A stretch of 10,782 bases of DNA from Thermoplasmata archaeon (GTDB taxonomy: Archaea; Thermoplasmatota; Thermoplasmata; Thermoplasmatales; Thermoplasmataceae): the NCBI GenBank assembly GCA_021826795.1, contig JAKAYM010000061.1:1-10782 (forward strand), written 5' to 3'. Numbering within the stretch: position 1 is the stretch's first letter; every line of letters begins with the position of its first letter. The notes under the pieces are model-generated. The model ran no database searches, was not told where the DNA came from, and worked only from the letters and a program-made list of their open reading frames with translations. Positions 1 through 6,544 of this stretch are shown piece after piece. The position numbers and the translations under genes are program-made.

Positions 1-228
1 AAAATATAACTTACCTGGAATATACCACAGGAATCATTAACTCGAGAGAGTTCTGCCGCTTCTATTGGGCTTATAAACGGTCTCGGCAATCTCGGTGGTG
101 TTGTTGGTCCAATAGTGGTAGGTGGTCTGGAGGTTGTAACGCATTCGTTTGTTGCAGGGGTTTACGGAATGGCTGTATTTGCAGGACTTGCCGGCGTTTT
201 AGTATTGTTCGTAAAACATTCCAGGTAA
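1..228 (+). pseudogene. C-terminal remnant of an MFS transporter (disrupted or truncated)
   Basis: Reading frame 1 encodes a stretch that begins around TWNIPQESLTRESSAASIGL and continues with INGLGNLGGVVGPIVVGG. This resembles the last transmembrane helices of MFS transporters of the metabolite:H+ symporter / anion:cation symporter type, where a GxxNxxGNLGGxxGP motif opens helix 11. It ends in a hydrophobic helix, a short basic tail (VKHSR) and a TAA at 226-228. The same frame has a TAA stop at 7-9, and the only in-frame ATG (169-171) would leave 19 codons, so this segment cannot be an intact gene on its own. Removing one T near 10-12 would join the previous frame to this one (N-I-T-T-W-N-I-P), which suggests a one-base frameshift. 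With so little upstream sequence, a sequencing error or an insertion boundary is equally possible. Confidence 0.6.
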
Positions 229-230
229 GT

Positions 231-250
231 TATATTTTTAAAAATTTAAT
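231..250 (+). terminator. T-tract terminator after the MFS remnant
   Basis: Three bases after the TAA at 226-228 there is a T run (235-239) followed by an A run, forming a short AT-only dyad. Archaeal RNA polymerase terminates at T-rich stretches on the non-template strand, so this is a plausible but weak terminator. Confidence 0.3.
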
Positions 251-313
251 TTCTATATTTTCTAAATATTGATATATATGGGCATATGTAAAAATATTTT
301 TTATTGGGATTAG

Positions 314-326
314 AATTAAATATAAA
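314..326 (+). promoter_or_regulatory. TATA-box promoter of the MFS transporter
   Basis: The AT-only stretch around 316-324 (TTAAATATA) lies about 23-25 bases before the ATG at 343. That matches the usual distance from an archaeal TATA box to the transcription start and would give a leaderless or nearly leaderless mRNA. Another TATA-like stretch lies at 271-279. Confidence 0.5.
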
Positions 327-342
327 TTCTCTATTGATATTT

Positions 343-1725
343 ATGGCATACAATGCTTTAGACAATGCAAAGATGAATTCTTTGCATAAGAAGATTACAG
401 CCCTGTCTGTGGGGGGAACATTTCTTGATGGCTACGATATTTCAATAATATCAGTTGCACTTATTGTTATGTCCAAATCTGCTTTTGATCTGAATACAGA
501 CTTTGGAAAGGCAATGATAGGTGCTTCGACTATAATAGGTATGCTCGTTGGGGCGATACTCTTCGGATACATCACCGATCTCTATGGAAGAAGAACTATG
601 TATATGTATGATATGGTAATATTCATTATTCTGACCATAGCAACAGCTTTTTCGTGGAACTTCGCCTCCTTATTTACCATGAGGTTTATACTGGGACTCG
701 GACTCGGTGCAGATTATGCAATCGGTACAACCATTATAAGTGAGTTCTCACCGGTTAAATACAGAGGAAAGTTACTGGTTACCAATGTACTGGCCTGGTT
801 TGTAGGAGCCGCTGTGGCAGCAGGAACAGGGTACCTTCTGCTTTCTCTCGGACCTCAGTCATGGAGGTATATGTTTCTTTTAGGAATAATACCTGCAGCT
901 ATAATTCTGGTGCTCAGAAGAGATGTGCCAGAATCAGCAAGATGGCTTAACAACAAGGGAAAAAGCAAGGAAGCATCGGCGGTCGAGGTGGAACTCACAG
1001 GAACATCCGATAATCTCGCTGTCATAAAAAAAGATAATAAAAACCCATTAAAAGACCTCGTAAGCAAGAAATACATCAAAAGCCTTCTTTTCATTGGAAT
1101 ATTCTGGTTTACTTTCGATGCATCATTCTACGGTATCAGCATATTCAGTCCCACAATACTGGAGTTACTCGGTTTAAAAGCAAGACTGGCTGTTTTAGGT
1201 TCTGGTGTATTTGACGTCTTTGCCATACTGGGTAGCCTTACAGCCATTCTATTGATTGATAGAATAGGAAGAAAGGGCATTACCATTATAGGATTTGCCG
1301 GAATGGTTGTCTCCCTTGCTGCTTTAGGCATAGTTACCTATTATGTTCCAAATAAATCTGCATTTATAACGGACGGCGCACTCATATTTGCATTGTTCCT
1401 TATATTCTATATCACTGAGGCTATAGGGCCAGGATCTACAGATTTCGTATATCCTGTAGAGCTATTCCCCACCGAAGATCGTGCAACGGCCCAGGGATTC
1501 GGAACCTCTGTAAGTAGAATAGGGGCAATTCTCGGTATAACTACATTTCCCTTTATAGTTACTGCCTACGGTTTTAGTACCAGTCTATTCTTCTTCACTG
1601 CATTAGCAGTGATAGGACTTCTGGCAACTGTATTCCTGGGCACAGAGACAAAGGGAAAGACACTCGAGGAAATCAATACAGAAGAAGAATATACAGGAAA
1701 TACTTCAAGCACAGGAGCAAAATAA
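343..1725 (+). CDS. MFS transporter, sugar porter-like
   Basis: This is a 460-residue integral membrane transporter of the major facilitator superfamily, predicted to have 12 helices and to move a small solute across the cytoplasmic membrane, probably driven by protons. Visible signatures are the LDGYD motif in helix 1 (about 28-32), the loop 2-3 motif A with G, D and GRR (75-84), PESARW after helix 6 (196-201), the second-half motif DRIGRKG (306-312), VELFPTEDRATAQG (372-385) and a C-terminal TETKGKTLEEI (434-444). The last matches the PETKG signature of sugar porters (TC 2.A.1.1), with T replacing P. The substrate cannot be read from the sequence; sugars, organic acids and phosphate are all possible. 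An in-frame TTG at 304 would add 13 residues and an ATG at 373 would remove 10. I chose 343 because a TATA box sits about 24 bases upstream. Confidence 0.9.
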   Translation: MAYNALDNAKMNSLHKKITALSVGGTFLDGYDISIISVALIVMSKSAFDLNTDFGKAMIGASTIIGMLVGAILFGYITDLYGRRTMYMYDMVIFIILTIATAFSWNFASLFTMRFILGLGLGADYAIGTTIISEFSPVKYRGKLLVTNVLAWFVGAAVAAGTGYLLLSLGPQSWRYMFLLGIIPAAIILVLRRDVPESARWLNNKGKSKEASAVEVELTGTSDNLAVIKKDNKNPLKDLVSKKYIKSLLFIGIFWFTFDASFYGISIFSPTILELLGLKARLAVLGSGVFDVFAILGSLTAILLIDRIGRKGITIIGFAGMVVSLAALGIVTYYVPNKSAFITDGALIFALFLIFYITEAIGPGSTDFVYPVELFPTEDRATAQGFGTSVSRIGAILGITTFPFIVTAYGFSTSLFFFTALAVIGLLATVFLGTETKGKTLEEINTEEEYTGNTSSTGAK

Positions 1726-1729
1726 ATTA

Positions 1730-1749
1730 TTTTTTAAATTTTTATTTTT
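1730..1749 (+). terminator. Poly-T terminator after the MFS gene
   Basis: Three closely spaced T runs (1730-1735, 1739-1743, 1745-1749) begin 5 bases after the stop codon. This is the form expected of an intrinsic archaeal terminator, which needs T tracts and no hairpin. Confidence 0.55.
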
Positions 1750-1783
1750 AGGTTACCATACATAAGTGTAACACAATAAATTC

Positions 1784-1836
1784 TAATTTATAATTTTATA
1801 AGTGTTCAATAATTGAACTCTACGACATTTATTTTA
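1784..1836 (+). promoter_or_regulatory. Two alternative TATA boxes upstream of the CcdC-like gene
   Basis: One AT-rich box at 1784-1794 lies about 25 bases before a TTG codon at 1813. A second at 1829-1836 (TTATTTTA) lies about 26 bases before the ATG at 1858. Either could drive a leaderless transcript, and the choice decides which start codon is used. Confidence 0.4.
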
Positions 1837-1857
1837 ATAATATTGTTATGCATTATC

Positions 1858-2361
1858 ATGGATTTGTCAAATATCGAAAATGTTGATTATCTGATAATAA
1901 TTATTTTTGTTTTATTTATAGCAGTAAGGCGATTGTATTCAGGGTTGAGGGGAAGAAAATTCAAGGAGTCCAGAATATATACTTTACCTGTAATATACGT
2001 CGTTTTGTTGCTCTTTTCATTAGACGGCCTTTATTCTAATTTAGAGTATATTATTCTTATACTAATATTAATATTACCGGGAATACTTCTGGGATTAAAA
2101 CTGGGGAATAATATTGAATTCTTTAGCAGAAATGGTAGCCTTTACTATAAACGATCGCAGATAATCATGATATTCTGGATTGTCTCATTTATAGGCAGAA
2201 TGTTACTATTTATGTTATATCCTTCTAATATACTCGCAGGTTTTATAATAGACTTACTATTATCATTCACCCTGGGGCTTATTATTGGAGAATCGATAAA
2301 TCTTTACAATAAATATAAAGAGTTTCTTGATCCAGAAATTGGTATACAAGATTCCCTTTAA
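1858..2361 (+). CDS. CcdC/DUF1453-like integral membrane protein
   Basis: A 167-residue membrane protein with about five hydrophobic segments (roughly 9-24, 41-55, 63-82, 101-120 and 124-145). Features resembling the CcdC-like / DUF1453 family are an RR pair just after helix 1 (24-25), a basic loop followed by RIYTLP (39-44), a PGxxxGxxxG pattern in helix 3 (around 74-83), YKRSQ before helix 4, GR within helix 4, and a Gly-rich helix 5 followed by LYNKY. The family assignment is from memory of its pattern and its biochemical role is poorly defined. No cytochrome-biogenesis partner such as CcdA is visible nearby. The frame also extends upstream to a TTG at 1813, which would add 15 hydrophobic residues. 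I favour ATG 1858 because it gives the usual family N-terminus and has a well-placed TATA box. Confidence 0.65.
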   Translation: MDLSNIENVDYLIIIIFVLFIAVRRLYSGLRGRKFKESRIYTLPVIYVVLLLFSLDGLYSNLEYIILILILILPGILLGLKLGNNIEFFSRNGSLYYKRSQIIMIFWIVSFIGRMLLFMLYPSNILAGFIIDLLLSFTLGLIIGESINLYNKYKEFLDPEIGIQDSL

Positions 2362-2394
2362 TTTGTGATCTCGCATTTAGCCGGTATTTAGTGT

Positions 2395-2406
2395 GAGCTT
2401 TTTTAT
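2395..2406 (+). terminator. T6 terminator after the membrane protein gene
   Basis: A run of six T residues (2399-2404) lies about 38 bases after the stop codon at 2361, in the gap before the ATPase gene. It is a plausible archaeal T-tract terminator, without a convincing hairpin. Confidence 0.35.
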
Positions 2407-2498
2407 TAGCCATATTGAATAGCTATGCAGCCGGAATATCTACTGAATGGATACGCCTCAGGAATTAAAATCCATATTATATTTATTTGATGGCATGT

Positions 2499-2507
2499 TT
2501 TAAATAT
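2499..2507 (+). promoter_or_regulatory. TATA box of the DUF234 ATPase gene
   Basis: TTTAAATAT at 2499-2507 is a near-consensus archaeal TATA box. Its centre is 22 bases before the ATG at 2525 and 31 before an in-frame ATG at 2534, so it supports a leaderless or very short-leadered mRNA without settling which ATG is used. Confidence 0.5.
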
Positions 2508-2524
2508 TAGGTTGTAATCAAATT

Positions 2525-3904
2525 ATGATAATTATGTTACAACAATTTATTGACAGAACTCATGAATTGAAAGTACTTGAAACCAAATTCCAGGAAAACA
2601 GAAAACAGATGATAATTATTTACGGGAGGCGTCGAATAGGAAAAACTGAATTAATAAAAAAATTTGTTGAGAATAAAAGATATATATACCATTTATGTAC
2701 ACAGGACAGTATTACTAACAATGTTGATGAATTGAAGTTACAGTTTGCATCTATAACTGGAAAAGCCTATTTCGCTGACCTGCAAGCCGATTTTTATAAC
2801 CTGTTTAAATATTTTATCAATGAAATCAAATCAGAAAAAACTATTATTGTACTTGATGAATTTCCTAATTTACTTGGATTGATGCCCGGTATTGTTTCGG
2901 TAATTCAAAAAATATACGATGAATTGATGGATAAATCATTGCTATATGTAGTATTATCAGGTTCGAGTATCAGCATGATGGAGGATGAGCTATTGAGTTA
3001 TAGATCACCTTTATACGGTAGAAGAACCGGCAGTCTTGAGCTTTCAACTTTTGGAATTGCAGAGGCCAGACATTTTTATAATCACAATTTTGAGGAAGTG
3101 ATCAAATTATACTCCATATTCGGCGGTATTCCGTTTTATCTTTCCCTTGTAGATAATAATATGAGTGTTGAGGACAACATAATAAGCAAGATAATGACAA
3201 AGGGTGAAATATTATATGAAGAACCGAAAATACTTCTCAAGGAAGAGTTTAGAGAACCACGTGTTTATGAACTTATTCTGAGATATATATCTATGGGTTA
3301 TAACACTCATGGCAAACTGGAAAATGCTATACACATGGATAAGGGGAACATTTCCAGATACCTTGAAACACTTATTTCTATACGCCTAGTTGATTATGTA
3401 CTCCCCATGAACATGAGACGCAGGGGCCTGTATGAGATAAAGGACTATTTTCTGAACTTTTATTATATGTTTGTTTATCCGAATTTATCAGTGCTCGAGT
3501 TAGGTCAAACAGACAGTATAATGAGGTTAATCAAAAATGATTTGAATAATTATTACGGGCATGCCTTTGAAAAAATAGTTATTGAGATGATAAGATCTGG
3601 CATTATAAAACTCCCATTTATCCCTACAAATGTTAAAAGATTCTGGAAAAAGGATGTTGAAATAGATGCAGTTGCTGTTAATGAGGAGACCAGAGACATT
3701 TGCTTTATAGAATGCAAATTTTCAGATAATGTAGACGGTATTCAGATCTATCACGACTTAAAATATAAGTCCTTATCCGTTGATTTTAGAGCCGATAAAG
3801 AATATTATATGGTAATTGCAAAGTCTTTCAGGACCAGAAGTGATGATTCAATTAATCTTGATTTTCAGGAACTGGATAAACTTACCCCAAAAATTGATAA
3901 ATAA
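2525..3904 (+). CDS. Archaeal AAA-type ATPase with C-terminal DUF234 / PD-(D/E)XK nuclease-like domain
   Basis: A 459-residue protein of the archaeal ATPase family (PF01637 plus PF03008/DUF234). It opens with the typical FIDRTHELKVLE segment, then Walker A GRRRIGKT (34-41), Walker B IIVLDEF with D111-E112, and a sensor-like LSGSS followed by a RR-containing loop and the FGGIPFYLSLVD block near 200. The middle contains a winged-helix-like section (GNISRYLETLISIRLVDYV). The C-terminal part holds D381 in EIDAVAV and E396-C-K398 in FIECKF, spaced as in PD-(D/E)XK nucleases. Function is not established: such proteins occur in many copies in archaeal genomes and are thought to be nucleic-acid-handling ATPases, sometimes viewed as selfish or defence-linked. 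It stands alone, with its own TATA box, and is convergent with the next gene. An in-frame ATG at 2534 is an alternative start. Confidence 0.88.
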   Translation: MIIMLQQFIDRTHELKVLETKFQENRKQMIIIYGRRRIGKTELIKKFVENKRYIYHLCTQDSITNNVDELKLQFASITGKAYFADLQADFYNLFKYFINEIKSEKTIIVLDEFPNLLGLMPGIVSVIQKIYDELMDKSLLYVVLSGSSISMMEDELLSYRSPLYGRRTGSLELSTFGIAEARHFYNHNFEEVIKLYSIFGGIPFYLSLVDNNMSVEDNIISKIMTKGEILYEEPKILLKEEFREPRVYELILRYISMGYNTHGKLENAIHMDKGNISRYLETLISIRLVDYVLPMNMRRRGLYEIKDYFLNFYYMFVYPNLSVLELGQTDSIMRLIKNDLNNYYGHAFEKIVIEMIRSGIIKLPFIPTNVKRFWKKDVEIDAVAVNEETRDICFIECKFSDNVDGIQIYHDLKYKSLSVDFRADKEYYMVIAKSFRTRSDDSINLDFQELDKLTPKIDK

Positions 3905-3934
3905 AAATTCGTATTCTCTTTTCATTTATGTTGC

Positions 3935-3949
3935 CTCCTGCTCCAGGAG
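3935..3949. terminator. GC-rich hairpin between convergent genes
   Basis: CTCCTG, a three-base loop and CAGGAG form a perfect 6-bp stem in the 68-base gap between the ATPase gene (plus) and the metallo-hydrolase gene (minus). It stands out in AT-rich surroundings. It could mark transcript ends on both strands, but no long T run follows it. Confidence 0.35.
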
Positions 3950-3972
3950 CGGGATATGGCTTAAATAAGAAT

Positions 3973-4731
3973 CTATAGTACAATGTCCTGAAAAGGCAGT
4001 ATTATATCATCCTCTTTACGTGCTTCGAGAATTCCAAGTGTCTCGTTTGTCAGATGGATCGGTACAAGTTTTTTCGCATGGCTTTCCCTGAACCCCCTCA
4101 TTGCAGAGGAGTATGTAGAGTGTTTCCAGAATTCTGCTATTTTGTAATCATTATCAGGGTAAGTCATCTCATGGAAAAACAGGTCCGCATCTTCACCAAC
4201 TTTTGCTATATTTTCATTATATGCAGTATCTCCTGTATATGCAATAATATGACCCTGGTATTCAATTCTGTACATATTATCCGGAATAGCATGGTATCCA
4301 TGAAATGTTTCGATATAATCGTGCTCACTCTTCTCTATGAATTTTGCCTTAAGTTCATAAACTTCTCTACCATCATTGATTTCCACATAATTGGCTGTTA
4401 CCCTGAATTTTTCATTTTCCGGTGTGTTATAAAGCTGTAGTATTCTTTGGGTATTCTTTTTTATTCCGGGAGGGCCCATAATTATCAACTCATCTTTTAT
4501 ATCCCTGGAACCTCTGTACCAGAGAATTTCGGCGAGTCCGCCGTAGTGGTCAAGATGCATATGGGTAATCAGGATCTTGTCCAGTTTACCAGGGTCTATT
4601 CCAGACTCCAGCATGGACTCAATTGTATGTGGACCGCAATCGAGCAATATCTGCTTATCAATAATCATTGATACATTTCTTCTTCCGGCCTCCAGATGCG
4701 AGGACCAGTTTCCCATAAATTTTATTTCCAT
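3973..4731 (-). CDS. Metallo-beta-lactamase-fold hydrolase, RNase Z-like
   Basis: A 252-residue cytoplasmic metal-dependent hydrolase. The HxHxDH metal motif is H57-M-H59-L-D61-H62, followed by GG. Further ligand candidates are H147 (in HAIPDNMYRIEY, the position of motif III), D168 in YTGDTAYN and H226 in VPIHL; H204 in WKHSTYSS resembles the catalytic-histidine segment of tRNase Z. The order of these blocks is that of the RNase Z/ElaC-like branch rather than the glyoxalase branch, but the protein is shorter than housekeeping tRNase Z (about 300 residues) and lacks an obvious exosite arm. The substrate is therefore uncertain; other phosphodiesters or esters are possible. A GGTGA ribosome binding site (4736-4740) precedes the ATG by 4 bases. 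It lies downstream of the hemerythrin gene on the same strand, separated by 117 bases. Confidence 0.85.
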   Translation of the reverse strand: MEIKFMGNWSSHLEAGRRNVSMIIDKQILLDCGPHTIESMLESGIDPGKLDKILITHMHLDHYGGLAEILWYRGSRDIKDELIIMGPPGIKKNTQRILQLYNTPENEKFRVTANYVEINDGREVYELKAKFIEKSEHDYIETFHGYHAIPDNMYRIEYQGHIIAYTGDTAYNENIAKVGEDADLFFHEMTYPDNDYKIAEFWKHSTYSSAMRGFRESHAKKLVPIHLTNETLGILEARKEDDIILPFQDIVL

Positions 4732-4747
4732 TTATTCACCGTTTATG

Positions 4748-4757
4748 TTATAAAAAT
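4748..4757 (-). promoter_or_regulatory. TATA-like box upstream of the metallo-hydrolase gene
   Basis: On the minus strand 4757-4748 reads ATTTTTATAA, centred about 22 bases before the ATG. The gene also has a GGTGA ribosome binding site, so transcription may instead begin farther upstream, from the TATATA-rich tract at 4783-4819. Confidence 0.35.
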
Positions 4758-4782
4758 TACGCAGCAATAGTTAATGATTTCC

Positions 4783-4819
4783 AATATACCTAATATATAA
4801 CTATATACTATATATAAAT
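4783..4819. repeat. Low-complexity TATATA tract
   Basis: An almost pure A/T stretch with repeated CTATATA / ACTATATA units lies in the gap between the hemerythrin and metallo-hydrolase genes. It may act as a promoter or as an easily melted spacer. No coding potential is seen. Confidence 0.4.
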
Positions 4820-4848
4820 TCAGTATAATAGATAGTTTTAAAATCAAA

Positions 4849-5340
4849 TCATTGTTCTATATATTTTATCATATCAGCGGAGATTCCAGTCTCTTTCATA
4901 TAAGTGTCTACACCGGAGGCATTTATAATTTCAAGAGCTGTTTTTATGTCATTTTTAGCCACCTCCGGTTCAAGATTTTTCCATAGTGGAAATACGAGTT
5001 TTTCTTCCTGGGAATTGTGAAATGTAAGGGTTTGATAGAAGAGTGGAATTCTCTGTTCGTACAGGGGGTTTTCTCCTGATTTCCATTTTATCAGATTACT
5101 GTACAGTTTATCCAGAAGTTTATGATCGGCAATCAGGCTGTCTATTGTCTTTTTAGTTTCACTGTTACCCAGTAATACCAGTTCGGGAAATACTACTTTT
5201 TCCTCTATGCCTACATGTATGTCCATGAGAAATATTCTGAACTCCATCATATTAATAATTTCACGGTCTTCAGATTTAATTCTCAGAGCAGAATGGTCTA
5301 TCATCAGCAACTCTACAGCATCCATAGAAAGAAATATCAT
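4849..5340 (-). CDS. Hemerythrin HHE-domain protein
   Basis: A 163-residue, four-helix-bundle protein expected to hold a non-heme diiron centre for binding O2, NO or iron in the cytoplasm. Candidate ligands follow the HHE pattern: H16 in MIDHS, H42 and E46 in IHVGIEEKVVFPEL, H73 in ADHKLLDKLY, and H108 and E112 in FHNSQEEKLVFPLW. The two HxxxExxxxFP half-motifs are characteristic. Likely roles are oxygen or NO sensing or protection, inferred from the family only. The 5' end has two possible starts, ATG 5340 and an in-frame ATG at 5325 (MDAVELLMIDH). TATA-like sequences fit either one. It is divergent from the aldo/keto reductase gene, with which it shares a 174-base control region. Confidence 0.87.
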   Translation of the reverse strand: MIFLSMDAVELLMIDHSALRIKSEDREIINMMEFRIFLMDIHVGIEEKVVFPELVLLGNSETKKTIDSLIADHKLLDKLYSNLIKWKSGENPLYEQRIPLFYQTLTFHNSQEEKLVFPLWKNLEPEVAKNDIKTALEIINASGVDTYMKETGISADMIKYIEQ

Positions 5341-5357
5341 AAAAGCATATTAAAGCT

Positions 5358-5365
5358 ATTATAAG
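5358..5365 (-). promoter_or_regulatory. TATA-like box of the hemerythrin gene
   Basis: The minus strand reads CTTATAAT here, centred about 22 bases before the ATG at 5340, consistent with a leaderless transcript. A second candidate at 5347-5356 would suit a start at 5325. Confidence 0.4.
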
Positions 5366-5384
5366 CTCATTATCCTGCATAATG

Positions 5385-5437
5385 TATTTTGTTCATATTG
5401 GCAAAATAGAAAAATATAATTTACCCCACCGTAAATT
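5385..5437. promoter_or_regulatory. Pair of inverted repeats in a divergent promoter region
   Basis: Two perfect inverted repeats lie back to back between the divergent hemerythrin and aldo/keto reductase genes: TATTTTG-N10-CAAAATA (5385-5408) and AATTTAC-N6-GTAAATT (5418-5437). They sit upstream of both predicted TATA boxes, where dimeric transcription factors often bind. Operator function is an inference, and AT richness makes some such dyads likely by chance. Confidence 0.4.
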
Positions 5438-5485
5438 GATTTATCACATAATATTATTATTCTGTAGTGCTGGTAACGCCAGAAA

Positions 5486-5495
5486 CTATTTAGTA
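5486..5495 (+). promoter_or_regulatory. Weak TATA box of the aldo/keto reductase gene
   Basis: CTATTTAGTA is centred about 25 bases before the ATG at 5515. A short dyad, CTGGT-AAC-GCCAG (5470-5482, one G-T mismatch), lies just upstream where a BRE or activator site would be. Confidence 0.4.
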
Positions 5496-5514
5496 CAGGC
5501 AATAATATTATTTC

Positions 5515-6363
5515 ATGAATTTTAAGGAATTCGGAAACACCGGAAAAAAATTGTCAGCTTTGGGAATAGGCACTTGGGATATAGGTAATAATATAAATGA
5601 AAATGTGGAGTCAATAAAATTTGCTATAGACAGTGGAATTAATTTTATTGACACAGCAGAAATGTATGGGACCGAGCCCGTGGTTGCCAGAGCTATAAAG
5701 GGATATGACAGATCAGGCCTTTTCATTGCAACCAAGGTATGGCCAGATCATTTCAGCCATGATGCTGTTATAAAATCATGTAATGATAGCCTCAAAAAAC
5801 TGGAAACCGATTATATAGACCTGTACCAGCTACACTGGCCCAGTAAAACCATTCCCATTGGCGAAACCATGAAAGCTATGGAGGAGCTGAAGGAGCAGGG
5901 TAAGATACGCTATATCGGTATAAGTAATTTTTCTGTAGACCAGACTAAGGAAGCAATGGAAAGTATGAATAAATATGAGATCGCATCAAACCAGGTTGAA
6001 TACAGTATGGTTACCAGGGATATAGAGTGTTCCGGTCTTTATGATTTCTGCAGGAATAATAAAATTGCTGTGATTGCCTACAGTCCATTATCACACGGAA
6101 AAATATTCTCTAAAAAGAAAATGATAGAGGAACTGTCCAAAATTGGTGCACATTATGGTGCTACAGCCTCGCAGATGGCTCTGGCATGGTTAATGAATAA
6201 GGAAAATGTGTTTCCAATTCCAAAGGCAACTAACGGGACCCACATGAAAGAAAATATAGGCAGTACAGAAATAATGATAAACCCAGAGGACAAGAAAAAA
6301 ATGGATGCAATGGAGGGAAAATACTATGAGGATTCAATAGCTTCCAGGCACACTTCAAACTGA
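5515..6363 (+). CDS. Aldo/keto reductase
   Basis: A 282-residue NAD(P)H-dependent oxidoreductase with a TIM-barrel fold that reduces carbonyls to alcohols, or the reverse. The catalytic tetrad is complete: D46 and Y51 in IDTAEMYG, K74 in ATKVWP and H107 in YQLHWPS. Other family blocks are the N-terminal LSALGIGTW, GKIRYIGISNFS, the SNQVEYS segment and the cofactor-binding IPKATN stretch near the C-terminus. Length and motif order are normal for a complete prokaryotic member. The substrate is unknown; sugars or toxic aldehydes are typical of the family. Its last codons and stop lie in the first copy of an imperfect tandem repeat (6341-6458), so the C-terminal tail (ASRHTSN) may have been reshaped by a local duplication. 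Confidence 0.92.
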   Translation: MNFKEFGNTGKKLSALGIGTWDIGNNINENVESIKFAIDSGINFIDTAEMYGTEPVVARAIKGYDRSGLFIATKVWPDHFSHDAVIKSCNDSLKKLETDYIDLYQLHWPSKTIPIGETMKAMEELKEQGKIRYIGISNFSVDQTKEAMESMNKYEIASNQVEYSMVTRDIECSGLYDFCRNNKIAVIAYSPLSHGKIFSKKKMIEELSKIGAHYGATASQMALAWLMNKENVFPIPKATNGTHMKENIGSTEIMINPEDKKKMDAMEGKYYEDSIASRHTSN

Positions 6364-6458
6364 CATATACTCTTTAATTAATGTTAGCAGTGGATACGCC
6401 ATCAACATATACTTCCGGGCAGCACAAACTGACATATCCTCTTTAATTATTGTTAGCA
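6341..6458. repeat. Imperfect tandem repeat covering the 3' end of the aldo/keto reductase gene
   Basis: Copy 1 spans 6341-6389 and copy 2 spans 6412-6458. Their 34-base cores (6356-6389 and 6425-6458) match at 32 positions, and the preceding CTTCC(A/G)GGCA is also shared, with a small gap. The repeat period is about 70 bases. Each core can also fold: CTGACAT pairs with ATGTTAG (one G-U) in copy 1 and CTGACA with TGTTAG in copy 2. The TGA stop of the reductase lies in the first stem. Confidence 0.8.
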
Positions 6459-6489
6459 AAGATATAATTGTTCTCGGCTTATTTTAACT

Positions 6490-6510
6490 CCTAAGGGTTA
6501 TCCCATTAGG
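6490..6510. promoter_or_regulatory. Stem-loop upstream of the Gfo/Idh/MocA gene
   Basis: CCTAAGGG and CCCATTAGG pair over 8 bp with one bulged base around a TTAT loop. It lies 65 bases before the ATG and about 40 bases before the likely TATA box. It could be a terminator for the upstream gene or an operator; no factor is known. Confidence 0.35.
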
Positions 6511-6544
6511 TTAGATATGTTAGGATGCCTGTTCAATAGAAAAG

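Noticed and set aside
304..342. N-terminal extension of the MFS transporter from TTG 304
   Set aside because: The extra 13 residues add nothing typical of the family, and a TATA box at 314-326 falls inside this extension, which points to ATG 343.
2362..2524. Possible mobile-element remnant, because TGGATACGCC occurs at 2448-2457 and again at 6391-6400
   Set aside because: The shared 10 bases do not extend on either side and there are no terminal inverted repeats or target duplications, so chance is enough.
4054..4671. Open frames on the plus strand opposite the metallo-hydrolase gene
   Set aside because: They are antisense shadows of a gene with complete metal-binding motifs; their products show no recognisable family features.
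6459..6525. A third copy of the reductase 3' repeat, because ATGTTAGGA at 6517 keeps a 67-base period
   Set aside because: Only about nine bases agree and the rest of the unit does not align.
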